From the NCBI RefSeq assembly GCF_044803115.1, contig NZ_CP085224.1, positions 3,472,001-3,536,000 on the forward strand: a stretch of 64,000 nt of DNA, in the 5' to 3' direction. The translations under genes were made by a program, and so were the position numbers. The notes beneath the pieces were generated by a model. It was not told the origin of the DNA. It worked only from the letters and a program-made list of their open reading frames with translations, and searched no databases. This document shows positions 1 to 7,785 of the stretch, in pieces (position 1 is the stretch's first letter; every line of letters begins with the position of its first letter). The stretch is from Caenispirillum salinarum_A (GTDB taxonomy: Bacteria > Pseudomonadota > Alphaproteobacteria > Rhodospirillales > Rhodospirillaceae).

Positions 1-180
1 CGACCCGCTAGTAGACCAAACCCTTGCCGCTAAGCGACCCTGAAGGGCTCCTATGTCCAAATGACCTGCCCCACAAAGCGCGTCCGCTGAAGGCAGAAGT
101 CCTGCGATATTGCGTCGCTCGCCGGATCCCCGTTTGGTATTCTGAGTGCATTGGGCGCCTCGGCCGCCGGAGGATTCGTT

Positions 181-414
181 ATGGAAGACCGAATAGCTGC
201 CATCCTGGAGGGACACCTGTCCCCGGACAACCTCTCCGCTGAAGAACATGACGTGTGGCTCAAGGCGTTCAACGAGAAAGTGATTCGGCCGACTACTGAG
301 GAGAAAGAGTTCTTCGCCGACCGGCGACGCCGCCGAGTCGGCGTCGGCCTAAGCGATCAAGGAACCCTCATTTCGGCAAACTGTATGCCGGCAGTTCCGA
401 ACAGCGAAGAATAG
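181..414 (+). CDS. Small hypothetical protein
   Basis: A 77-residue acidic/basic soluble protein that I do not recognise. The ATG at 181 is chosen because GGAGG lies about 8 bases upstream; the frame also allows an earlier start at 151. The middle is Glu-rich and is followed by a run of five arginines. No signal peptide or membrane segment is visible. It sits in the remnant of an integrated element, left of the split integrase, so it is probably an accessory gene. It could also be a chance frame. Confidence 0.4.
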   Translation: MEDRIAAILEGHLSPDNLSAEEHDVWLKAFNEKVIRPTTEEKEFFADRRRRRVGVGLSDQGTLISANCMPAVPNSEE

Positions 415-467
415 CAGGGCCGGCCCCACCACCTCTCGCGCGGACATTTTGCGGGGGCTGCGGCTGC

Positions 468-511
468 TGCCTTCACCGGCACCTCCGGATCCGGAGGTGC
501 CGGTGAAGGCA
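468..511. repeat. 44-bp perfect palindrome
   Basis: Two 22-base arms with no spacer, centred on GGATCC at 487-492. It starts 54 bases after the stop of the small gene at 181-414. As RNA it would form a long GC-rich hairpin, but no T-tract follows, so a classical intrinsic terminator is uncertain. It could instead be a protein-binding site of the integrated element. Confidence 0.8.
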
Positions 512-698
512 CGCGCCCATTAACTGCAAACGTCTGTCGCACTCACCAAACGACACCAATCAGAGTTTCGCAAGAACGCTGTCACAGAGGGCAGACGTCC
601 CGCGCACGCTACGTCCTGACAGCGGTCCAGAAAATTTTCTCTCATTTTTCAGAACGCGCATATCTCGAAGAGGGCACCTGATCTGAAAGGAGTTTACC

Positions 699-1025
699 GT
701 GCCCCTGGACTACCACTCCGACACCCTCTCGGACCCCGTTTTTTCCGATGCATCGGTGCCGGCGAGAAAGCCGCGCAACACACGACCGCCCTCGCGCTTT
801 TGGACCGACGAGGAGCTGGCGTCCAGGCTGGGAAAGAGCCCGACATGGCTGCGCCAGAACCGCCGATATCTTGAGTCTCAGGGGATGCCGAGGCGCGACG
901 AGCTCTTCGGCTACGACAGCGTCGCCATCGAGCATTGGCTTGACGTGCGGGCAGGTCTGCGGGAACCGCCGCTTGAAGACGAGACGCAGAAGGCGCTCGA
1001 ACTCATCCGCGCCGGCAAACCTTGA
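699..1025 (+). CDS. AlpA/excisionase-like small DNA-binding protein
   Basis: A 108-residue protein with a GTG start; AAAGGAG lies 6 bases upstream of it. Residues about 35-80 read like a winged-helix/MerR-type HTH of the AlpA or excisionase class: 'WTDEELASRLGKSPTWLRQN' style spacing, then a 'FGYDSVAIEHWL' segment. Such proteins control excision or transcription in prophages and islands. The gene lies upstream of the split integrase in the same direction, which supports a mobile-element origin. Family assignment is by pattern only. Confidence 0.55.
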   Translation: MPLDYHSDTLSDPVFSDASVPARKPRNTRPPSRFWTDEELASRLGKSPTWLRQNRRYLESQGMPRRDELFGYDSVAIEHWLDVRAGLREPPLEDETQKALELIRAGKP

Positions 1026-1432
1026 ACATGGCAGGCGCCAGGCGAAGAGCTGCTTGCGAGCCTGCCCATACCCCTTTATATCCTCGGTACGGGCTATCCG
1101 GCACCATCCAGAACGTTGGTGCCGGCGGCGCCCCCATTCCAGCTCTCCGGCCTTTCGGCCGGATGGAAAAGGCGTAACGACAACCTTCGCTGCGTATCGC
1201 AGCTCATGGGAAAAATACCGGAGGCAACAGAGCTCCCTCCGGTAATGCGTTGGGCTCGCATCGTCAGGGCCTCGCCATGAGCCACGGTCGCAGTTTTCAA
1301 CCGGTTCGCCGAACCGGGAAGGATTGTTGTGACCTGTAGACGCCTTTTGGCTCGCGGCTCGCGGGCTCTGTTCGTTGCCCTCGCCATCATTCCCGCTGTC
1401 TGCAGCGCTCTTCCTCCGGGGAGGACGTTGTA
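1026..1432. other. Gene-free stretch inside the island remnant
   Basis: No convincing gene was seen in these 407 bases; the open frames here are shadows without good ribosome-binding sites. A hairpin at 1146-1163 (arms TCCGGCC/GGCCGGA, loop TTTC) is visible. The promoter for the integrase probably lies here. Confidence 0.5.
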
Positions 1433-1627
1433 ATGGGCAAGCGGCGAACGGTTAGGCCGCGCACGCAGCGCGGAAAAGACAAGATCCGGTATGTCCAGAC
1501 ACGCGTAAACGCGGACGGCTCCGTAAGGTACTACTGGGTCCGCCGTGGCTACAAAAGCAGGCGACTTCCGGACGACCCCGCCTTGCGCGCAAGGGAAGCG
1601 ATCCGGCTGAACGAGGCTGCGGTGTAG
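1433..1627 (+). pseudogene. Tyrosine integrase, 5' fragment (split by IS21 element)
   Basis: Encodes 63 authentic residues plus a codon created by the IS end before TAG. The segment 'VRYYWVRRGYKSRRLPDD' resembles the arm-binding N-terminal domain of phage/island tyrosine integrases. The ATG at 1433 follows GGGGAGGA. The reading frame is interrupted at 1622/1623 by the insertion element. Joining codon GCG (1619-1621) through base 1622 to base 4243 restores an open frame that runs to 5189, giving a protein of 378 residues, a normal length for this family. The gene is therefore a recent insertional pseudogene. Confidence 0.85.
1617..1622. repeat. Left target-site duplication of the IS (CTGCGG)
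   Basis: CTGCGG at 1617-1622 is repeated at 4237-4242, exactly flanking the insertion element. IS21-family elements make duplications of about 4-8 bp. Confidence 0.9.
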
Positions 1628-1721
1628 CGCGACAATTAGGAAGGCCGGTGGGCGTCAACTACGATGGCCGGTCGCCGTGATGGGATGACGATGGTGGCGC
1701 CGCGCAGCGGCGCCGGCAAGT

Positions 1722-2552
1722 CTAATTGTCGCCGGTCTCCGATGTAGTTGTCGCCGGGCGACAATTATCCGCGTCGGTAGTTGTCGCGGATGGTGCGGCG
1801 TCCCTGCCGACCGCGGTTCGGCGCCGGTAGCTCTCGACGTTCAACTCGAAGATCGTGGCGTGGTGGACCAGCCTGTCGATGGCGGCGATGGTCATGGCCT
1901 TGTCAGGAAAGATCCGGTCCCACTGGCCGAACGGCTGGTTGGCCGTGATCAAGAGCGACCGTCGCTCGTAGCGGGCGGCGATCAACTCGAACAGGACGCT
2001 GGTCTCGGCCTGGCTCTTTTCGACGTAGGACAGGTCGTCGAGGATCAGCAGGTCGTACTTGTCCAGCTTGTCGATGGCGCTCGCCAGGGCGAGGTCCTGC
2101 CGGGCCGTCTGGAGGCGCTGGACGAGATCGGTCGTCCTGGTGAACAGGACGCGGAACCCGTTGTCGATGAGCGTGTGGCCGAGGGCGGCGCTGAGGTGGG
2201 TCTTCCCGCCGCCGGGCGGACCGAAGAACAGCAGGTTCTTGCCCTGGTCCAGCCAGCCGTCGCCGGCAGCGAGCGCCATGACGTGGGCCTTGCTGACCAT
2301 CGGCACCGCCGAGAAGTCGAAGGTGTCGAGGGTCTTGCCCGAAGGCAGCCTGGCCGCCACGAGGTGCCGCTGGATGCGCCGGCGCTCCCGTTCCGCGAGT
2401 TCGAGTTCAGCCAGCGTCGCCAGGAAACGGCTGGCGGGCCAGCCTTCCATGTCGGCGCGCTCGGCGAATTCCTCCCAGAACTGCTTGATGGTCGGCAGCC
2501 GCAACTCGGTGAGGAGCAGCGGCAGCTTGGCGATGTCAACCGAGATGCTCAT
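1722..2552 (-). CDS. istB: IS21-family helper ATPase IstB
   Basis: A 276-residue AAA+ ATPase that assists the IstA transposase in target choice and strand transfer. Walker A is 'GPPGGGKTH' and Walker B is 'LLILDDLSY'. An N-terminal IstB-type helical domain ('LPTIKQFWEEF') comes first. The start codon overlaps the istA stop in an ATGA, implying translational coupling. The C-terminal 30 residues are low-complexity and run into the repeated GTTGTCGC motifs of the IS end. Length is close to the family norm of about 250. Confidence 0.95.
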   Translation of the reverse strand: MSISVDIAKLPLLLTELRLPTIKQFWEEFAERADMEGWPASRFLATLAELELAERERRRIQRHLVAARLPSGKTLDTFDFSAVPMVSKAHVMALAAGDGWLDQGKNLLFFGPPGGGKTHLSAALGHTLIDNGFRVLFTRTTDLVQRLQTARQDLALASAIDKLDKYDLLILDDLSYVEKSQAETSVLFELIAARYERRSLLITANQPFGQWDRIFPDKAMTIAAIDRLVHHATIFELNVESYRRRTAVGRDAAPSATTTDADNCRPATTTSETGDN

Positions 2553-4057
2553 CGGCCGGCTCCCGCGACGAGGATGTCGTAATCCGATGCCGACGGCAGC
2601 GCCACCGTCACGTTCGGGATCGTGCCGCCGCTAACCGGGAAGGTCATCCGCAGAAGGGCCAGGTCGGGAAGCCGTCCGTGGTCGAGATCCTCGCCCAGTC
2701 GCCGTGCCAGATCCGCCTCGCAGCCGGCGTCGTGCGCCAGGGCCAGTAGGCCGACCATGGTCCGGCAGGCGACGCGCGGGTCCATGGAGGCCATCATGGC
2801 ATCCCAGGCCCGCCGGTATTCGGTCCGGGGGAACAGGTGGTCCCGGTAGACCAGGTTCTGGAAGGCCTGGGGCTTGCGTCGCAAGCTGTGGATGACGTGG
2901 CGGTAGTTGACGACGTAGCCATGGCCGTTGCCGGAGGGCGCGCGACCGCGTGGCAGGGTCAGAACGGGGGTGCCGCCGAGGAAGCCTTCAAGCCGGTCGT
3001 CGTGGATGCGCAGGCGGAGATGGTGGCCGATGAACTGCGACGGCGCCGTGTAAAAGACCCGGCGCAGGACGAAGCCGCCGGCGCTGGTCACCAGCACCCG
3101 GGCCTCTTCGTAATCCATCGTCCGGCGCGGCGGCAGGCTGCGGAGAACCGGCTTCTCGACGGCCAGCATCTCGCGGCGACGGGCATTGGCCCGCCCCACC
3201 ACCTCGGCGACGAAGCGGCGGTAGGCCTCCAGATCAGGGAAGTCCCGGCTCCCGCGCAGCAGAAGGGCCTGGTCGAGAGCCCTCTTGAGGTGGCCGTTCC
3301 GGCTCTCGATAGCGCCGTTCTCGTGGGCGACGCCGCGGTTGTTGCGGCTCGCGACCATGCCGTAGTGGTCACAGAGACCTTGATGACGCTCCGTCATGTC
3401 CCGGGCGGCCTCCTTGTCGAGGTTCCGGAAGGCAGCCGACAGGCTGTCGGTGCGATGTTCGGCCGGGACACCGCCGAGGGACCACAGGGCGTTCTGGAGA
3501 CCGGCGGCCAAGGCGATGAAGCTCTCGCCGCCCAGCACCACCTCGGCGTACTCCCAGCCCGAGTAGGCCAGGGTGAAATGGTAGAGCCGGTGCGCGAGCG
3601 GCGCCCCGTTGATGATCACCGCCAGCTCGGCGGCATCGGTGAAGTCCGACAAGGCCATCCGGCCGGGCGGGTTGGCCTGGCGAAAGATGACCTCCTTCTC
3701 CGGCCCCTTCAGCGCGCGCCATTCCCGAATCCGGCGCTCCAGGGTCCGCCGGCGCGACGGCCAATTCTGATCCGGATAGCGCCGCTCCAGCTCCTCGAAG
3801 ATGGTGACCGCCTTCAGGCCGGGCGCGCCCTCCAGCATCGGCAGGATGTCCGTCTCCCAGACGTCCTCCAGCGGATCCTCGCGGGTGCGCCAGTGGCGAT
3901 GATCCCGTTTCTGGGAAGGAAGGCGCGGGTCCCGGTCGATCCGCCGGGCCGTCCTCTCGCTGAACCCGGCCTTCGCGGCCGCGACTCGCTGCGTGTGTTG
4001 TCCTCGGTGCTTCATGTAGAGTTTCACCTGATGGTCCGTGATGTGGGTTCCAGGCAC
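2549..4057 (-). CDS. istA: IS21-family transposase IstA
   Basis: A 502-residue DDE transposase. An N-terminal HTH ('RVAAAKAGFSERTARRI') is followed by an RNase H-fold integrase core. Candidate catalytic acids are the Asp in 'LSDFTDAAELAV', the Asp in 'EHRTDSLSAAF' and the Glu in 'ENGAIESRNGHLK'. The start is GTG at 4057. Full length for the family with no visible damage. It reads opposite to the integrase gene that the element has disrupted. Confidence 0.95.
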   Translation of the reverse strand: MPGTHITDHQVKLYMKHRGQHTQRVAAAKAGFSERTARRIDRDPRLPSQKRDHRHWRTREDPLEDVWETDILPMLEGAPGLKAVTIFEELERRYPDQNWPSRRRTLERRIREWRALKGPEKEVIFRQANPPGRMALSDFTDAAELAVIINGAPLAHRLYHFTLAYSGWEYAEVVLGGESFIALAAGLQNALWSLGGVPAEHRTDSLSAAFRNLDKEAARDMTERHQGLCDHYGMVASRNNRGVAHENGAIESRNGHLKRALDQALLLRGSRDFPDLEAYRRFVAEVVGRANARRREMLAVEKPVLRSLPPRRTMDYEEARVLVTSAGGFVLRRVFYTAPSQFIGHHLRLRIHDDRLEGFLGGTPVLTLPRGRAPSGNGHGYVVNYRHVIHSLRRKPQAFQNLVYRDHLFPRTEYRRAWDAMMASMDPRVACRTMVGLLALAHDAGCEADLARRLGEDLDHGRLPDLALLRMTFPVSGGTIPNVTVALPSASDYDILVAGAGR

Positions 4058-4236
4058 CGGCGGTCTCTTCTTGGTCGTTGAGAACCGCCAGTGTCTCCCA
4101 TCACGGCCGTCGGCGGGGTCTATGAAGACCGCGCACCGCAGGGGGCGACCTCCGGCCGGGCTACGCCCGCCCTACGGTCACCCCCTGCGGCCATCGTAAT
4201 TGTCGGCAGAGCGGCCATCCTGGTTGTCGCTGGGCA

Positions 4237-4242
4237 CTGCGG
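4237..4242. repeat. Right target-site duplication of the IS (CTGCGG)
   Basis: Second copy of the 6-bp sequence found at 1617-1622. Its frame matches the integrase frame exactly (GCG GAC). Confidence 0.9.
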
Positions 4243-5189
4243 ACTCCCCTGAACCCCAGGACGGCACTGTGAAGCACGGCACGATCGCCTGGCTCGTCCG
4301 TGAGTACATGGCGAATACCCGCGAGATCGGCCGGGCGAAGCCGTACGAAGAACTCGCGAAACAGACGAAGGCGAATTACAAGAGATTTCTGAATGATTTC
4401 GTCGACAGATTCGGGAGCCTGCGGATTGCCTCGTTCACACGCCCTGTGATCGTCAATTACTATCTCAGCACGCCCAAAGGATCTCGAGCCACCTGCCAGG
4501 CGGTTCTCGGGAATCTTTTCAGCTTTGCGTACAACCAAGGAATCGTCGACGTACCAAACAAAGCAGCCGAGCTCGGCGCAAGAAAGGGCAGGCCAAGAAA
4601 ACAATACTGGCACCCAGATGATATGGAAGCCATTCGCATTGCCTGCACCAAGCACAGAGAGGGCGATGCCGTCTGGGATGGCATCCAATTGACTCTCTAC
4701 ACGGCGCAACGGGTGAGCGATGGCCTGAGCTTTCGCCGATCGCACATGGTCGGGCGAATCTGGGAATTCCAGCAACAGAAAACGCGCAAGGAAATGTCGA
4801 TCCCGATTCATAAGGAACTGGACCGCATTATCGAAGCCGCAAGAGCCGATGGGCGCGATCACCTCGTTGCATCCAGCACCGGCAAGCGGGTGCCTTACAA
4901 GACGTTCGAGGATTGGTTTCGACAAATCCGGGATCTGGCTGAGCGTCCGCATCTCCAACTCCGGGATCTCCGACGGACGGCCGCCACCACGCTGAAGAAT
5001 CTCGGGATGGATGATGACAGCATCATCGCCATGACCGGCCACACGAAGAAGTCGTTCGAGGAGATGATGCGCGAGGTCTACGTCGTGAGAACGCCGGAGC
5101 AAGCTCAGCCTGCGATCGACGCCTGGGAACGGCGCGTCGATGCGGACCAAGCGGCAGTTCCGGATTGTGAGACTGAAGAGTCCACATAA
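4237..5189 (+). pseudogene. Tyrosine integrase, 3' fragment (catalytic domain)
   Basis: The remainder of the integrase cut at 1622. It holds a core-binding domain ('[16 protein letters not shown]') and the catalytic domain: Arg I in '[11 protein letters not shown]', the beta-hairpin Lys in '[11 protein letters not shown]', Arg II in '[11 protein letters not shown]', the His in 'MTGHTKKS' and the nucleophile Tyr probably in 'REVYVVRTP'. The usual His of the HxxR box is Arg here, a variant I believe other integrases share. A TTG at 4200 inside the IS end or a GTG at 4269 could start a truncated product. Bases are less GC-rich than in neighbouring genes, consistent with transfer. Confidence 0.9.
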
Positions 5190-5244
5190 AGCACCGGCGG
5201 GAGGCAGCGTCGTCGCATACACGTCGATATTGAAGGGCGCGGAT

Positions 5245-5276
5245 CGGGATGAGGACAGACCTCATCCCGGTCTTCT
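5245..5276 (+). terminator. Hairpin after the integrase
   Basis: A 10-bp stem (5245-5254 with 5260-5269, CGGGATGAGG/CCTCATCCCG) with a 5-base loop, followed by GTCTTCTGATT. It lies about 55 bases after the integrase stop. The T-rich tail is weak. Confidence 0.5.
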
Positions 5277-5418
5277 GATTCTGGCCCTCGCGTTCGCATC
5301 AGGATATGGGAGAGTATGTCGCACGGGCCGCCAGACCGGTCCTCCGGACCGCCGAAAAAACCGTTTCGAAGCCGATACAGTGCAACGCGTTGCAAAAATC
5401 ACGGAGTTTCCCCCGCCG

Positions 5419-7230
5419 ATGACCACCGCCCTCTCCTACCCCGACGCGCTGATCCGCAAGGTTCTTCAAGGCACTAAGACCATCGCCATGGTGGGTGCCA
5501 GCACCAACTGGAACCGGCCCAGCTACTTCGTCATGAAGTACCTGCAGGAGAAGGGCTATCGCGTCATTCCGGTCAACCCGGGCGCCGCCGGGCAGGAGCT
5601 GCTGGGCGAGGCGGTCTATCCCGACCTCAAGTCCATCCCCGAGCCCGTGGACATGGTCGACATCTTCCGCCGGCCCGACCATGTGCCGCCCATCGTGGAC
5701 GAGGCCATCGAGATCGGCGCCAGGTCCGTCTGGATGCAGCTCGGCGTCGTCAACGAGGAAGCCGCGCAGCGGGCCGAGGCCGCCGGGCTGACCGTCATCA
5801 TGGACCGCTGCCCCAAGATCGAATTCGGGCGCCTGGGCGGCGAACTTTCGTGGCAGGGCGTCAACTCGGGCATCGTGTCGTCCAAACCCCGCCGCGCCCC
5901 CGCCAGCGGCACGCCGGCGCCCAAGGCCGACGCCGCGCAGGGCCCGCAGCGGGAATACGGCTTCGAGACCCGCGCCATCCACGCCGGATCGGCCCCCGAC
6001 CCGACCACCGGCGCGCGCACCACGCCCATCTACCAGACGACATCGTACGTGTTCGACGATGCCGATCACGCCGCCAACCTGTTCAACCTGCACACCTTCG
6101 GCTACATCTACTCGCGCCTGACCAACCCCACCGTCAGCGTGCTGGAGGAGCGGGTCGCCAGCCTGGAAGGCGGCCGGGCCGCACTGTGCTGCGCCTCGGG
6201 CCATGCCGCGCAGTTCCTTACCTTCTTCACGCTGCTGGAGCCGGGCGACGAGTTCGTCGCCTCGCGGAACCTCTACGGCGGGTCCATCACCCAGTTCGGA
6301 CTGTCGTTCAAGAAGCTGGGCTGGACTTGCCACTTCGTCGACCCGACCGACCCCGAGAACTTCCGCAAGGCGCTGACGCCCAAGTGCAAGGCCATCTTCC
6401 TGGAGGCGCTCGCCAATCCCGGCGGCATCGTGGTGGACGTGGAAGCCGTGGCGAAGATCGCCGACGAGGCCGGCATTCCGCTCATCGTCGACAACACCAT
6501 GGCGACCCCCTACCTGATGCGCCCCATGGAGTACGGCGCCGACCTGGTGGTGCACTCCACCACCAAGTTCCTGGGCGGCCACGGCAACGCGGTCGGCGGC
6601 GCGATCGTGGAAAGCGGCAAGTTCGACTGGGCGCGCAACGACAAGTTCCCGTCGCTGGCGAAGCCCGAGCCCGCCTATCACGGCCTGACCTTCTACGAGA
6701 CCTTCGGCGACTTCGCCTTCACCACCAAGGCCCGCGCCGTCGCGCTGCGCGATTTCGGCCCGTCGCTGTCGCCACAGAACGCCTTCCTGACCATCACGGG
6801 CATCGAAACCCTGCACGTCCGCATGCAGCGCCACTGCGAGAACGCCCAGAAGGTCGCGGAATACCTGGAAGATCACCCGCAGGTGGCGTGGGTGAGCTAT
6901 CCCGGCCTGTCCTCCAGCACGTTCAAGGGCCTGGTGGAGAAGTACCTGCCCAAGGGCTGCGGCGCGGTGTTCACCTTCGGCGTGAAGGGCGGATACGAGG
7001 TCGGCCGCCGCGTGGTGGAAGGAACGGAGGTGTTCAGCCACCTCGCCAACATCGGCGACACGCGCTCGCTGATCCTGCACCCGGCATCCACCACCCACCG
7101 CCAGCTGACGGAAGAGCAGCAGATCGCCGCCGGCGCGGGGCCGGACACCATCCGCCTGTCCATCGGCCTGGAGACGGTCGACGACCTGATCGCCGACCTG
7201 GACGCGGCGCTGACGGCGGCGGCTTCGTAA
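5419..7230 (+). CDS. CoA-binding domain / O-acetylhomoserine sulfhydrylase fusion
   Basis: A 603-residue two-part protein. Residues about 10-140 form a Rossmann-like CoA-binding domain of the YccU type ('IAMVGASTNWNRPSY'). A Pro/Ala-rich linker of about 25 residues follows, then a complete PLP-dependent Cys/Met metabolism enzyme from about residue 172. The PLP lysine is in 'HSTTKFLGGHG'. The second half best fits O-acetylhomoserine aminocarboxypropyltransferase (MetY), which makes homocysteine from O-acetylhomoserine and sulfide. The ATG at 5419 follows ACGGAG; an in-frame extension back to 5140 crosses the integrase tail and was rejected. The CoA-domain role is unknown; it could sense CoA or acyl-CoA. 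Confidence 0.85.
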   Translation: MTTALSYPDALIRKVLQGTKTIAMVGASTNWNRPSYFVMKYLQEKGYRVIPVNPGAAGQELLGEAVYPDLKSIPEPVDMVDIFRRPDHVPPIVDEAIEIGARSVWMQLGVVNEEAAQRAEAAGLTVIMDRCPKIEFGRLGGELSWQGVNSGIVSSKPRRAPASGTPAPKADAAQGPQREYGFETRAIHAGSAPDPTTGARTTPIYQTTSYVFDDADHAANLFNLHTFGYIYSRLTNPTVSVLEERVASLEGGRAALCCASGHAAQFLTFFTLLEPGDEFVASRNLYGGSITQFGLSFKKLGWTCHFVDPTDPENFRKALTPKCKAIFLEALANPGGIVVDVEAVAKIADEAGIPLIVDNTMATPYLMRPMEYGADLVVHSTTKFLGGHGNAVGGAIVESGKFDWARNDKFPSLAKPEPAYHGLTFYETFGDFAFTTKARAVALRDFGPSLSPQNAFLTITGIETLHVRMQRHCENAQKVAEYLEDHPQVAWVSYPGLSSSTFKGLVEKYLPKGCGAVFTFGVKGGYEVGRRVVEGTEVFSHLANIGDTRSLILHPASTTHRQLTEEQQIAAGAGPDTIRLSIGLETVDDLIADLDAALTAAAS

Positions 7231-7244
7231 CGGGCCACCGCTCC

Positions 7245-7568
7245 TTAGTGCAGGTCGGGCAGATAGAAGGTGGTGAACGGCGTGCGGTAATGGACGGCGG
7301 CGGCGAAGCTGTCGCGCAGGAGCGTCGCCAGCGCCGGCTGGCGGGCCATCTGCCCGGCGATGGTTTCCGCCAGCCGCCGCGCCTCGTCCACCAGATCCCG
7401 CTCGCACTGGCCGTCCTCGGTGGTGAAGGCAGTGTCCAGAAGCTCGTCGATGGCGGCATGACAGCGGGCCACGGGTTCGCGGGCGGTGTCCAGGCTCCGG
7501 CAGCGCGCCATGAGCGCCTCCACCTTCAGGCGGCGGAACTCGTGGCGGTAGTCACGGTAGCTCCCCAT
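7245..7568 (-). CDS. Small hypothetical protein, all-helical
   Basis: A 107-residue soluble, probably helical protein that I do not recognise. The ATG at 7568 is preceded by AGGGAGG; a longer frame to 7628 has no better site. It contains two cysteines ('ARCRSLD' and 'VARCHAAID') and a C-terminal 'TPFTTFYLPDLH'. It ends 14 bases from the stop of the convergent sulfhydrylase fusion gene. No signal peptide or membrane helix is visible. Confidence 0.6.
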   Translation of the reverse strand: MGSYRDYRHEFRRLKVEALMARCRSLDTAREPVARCHAAIDELLDTAFTTEDGQCERDLVDEARRLAETIAGQMARQPALATLLRDSFAAAVHYRTPFTTFYLPDLH

Positions 7569-7697
7569 GCAGGGCCTCCCTGTTGGCCGCACGCCCGGCC
7601 GGGCGAGCGAAACGGATACGGGAGTCATTTCACCCGGCAGTCGTGTCCAGCGTCAATTACCCCTGACGGCGAGGCTTCCACAGGCCTGGAAACGCAG

Positions 7698-7736
7698 GTG
7701 CCTCAAGGCCTTCGCGGCCGAAGGGGGTAGAGGCAC
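7698..7736 (-). terminator. Long hairpin downstream of the MBL-fold gene
   Basis: Outer stem GTGCCTC (7698-7704) with GAGGCAC (7730-7736) and inner stem CCTTCG/CGAAGG (7709-7724). It begins 50 bases past the stop of the minus-strand MBL gene. There is no clear U-tract, so it may stabilise the 3' end rather than terminate. Confidence 0.4.
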
Positions 7737-7785
7737 GGGCAGGGAAAAGAGGCACCGCCCGCGCTGGATGGAGTCGCAGTGTCCC

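Larger units (their letters stand above)
1623..4236. mobile_element. IS21-family insertion sequence, 2614 bp
   Basis: The element begins with TG at 1623 and ends with CA at 4236. Its ends are imperfect inverted repeats: the left end has TG, then GCGACAATTAGGAAGGCC at 1629; the right end read inward has TG, then GCGACAACCAGGATGGCC. A second inner repeat ending in ACGATGGCC is present at both ends, the multiple-terminal-repeat layout known for IS21. It carries istA and istB on the minus strand, overlapping by an ATGA. A 6-bp direct repeat flanks it. Both genes look intact, so the element may be active. Confidence 0.95.

Noticed and set aside
1094..1390. 98-codon minus-strand frame in the island
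   Set aside because: Arg/Ala-rich, no start site, no domain.
5140..5418. N-terminal extension of the CoA-binding/MetY gene
   Set aside because: It overlaps the integrase 3' end in another frame and includes the hairpin at 5245-5269; family similarity begins only after the ATG at 5419.
5299..7407. 702-codon minus-strand frame opposite the sulfhydrylase fusion
   Set aside because: No domain, biased composition, and the plus-strand gene has clear catalytic motifs.
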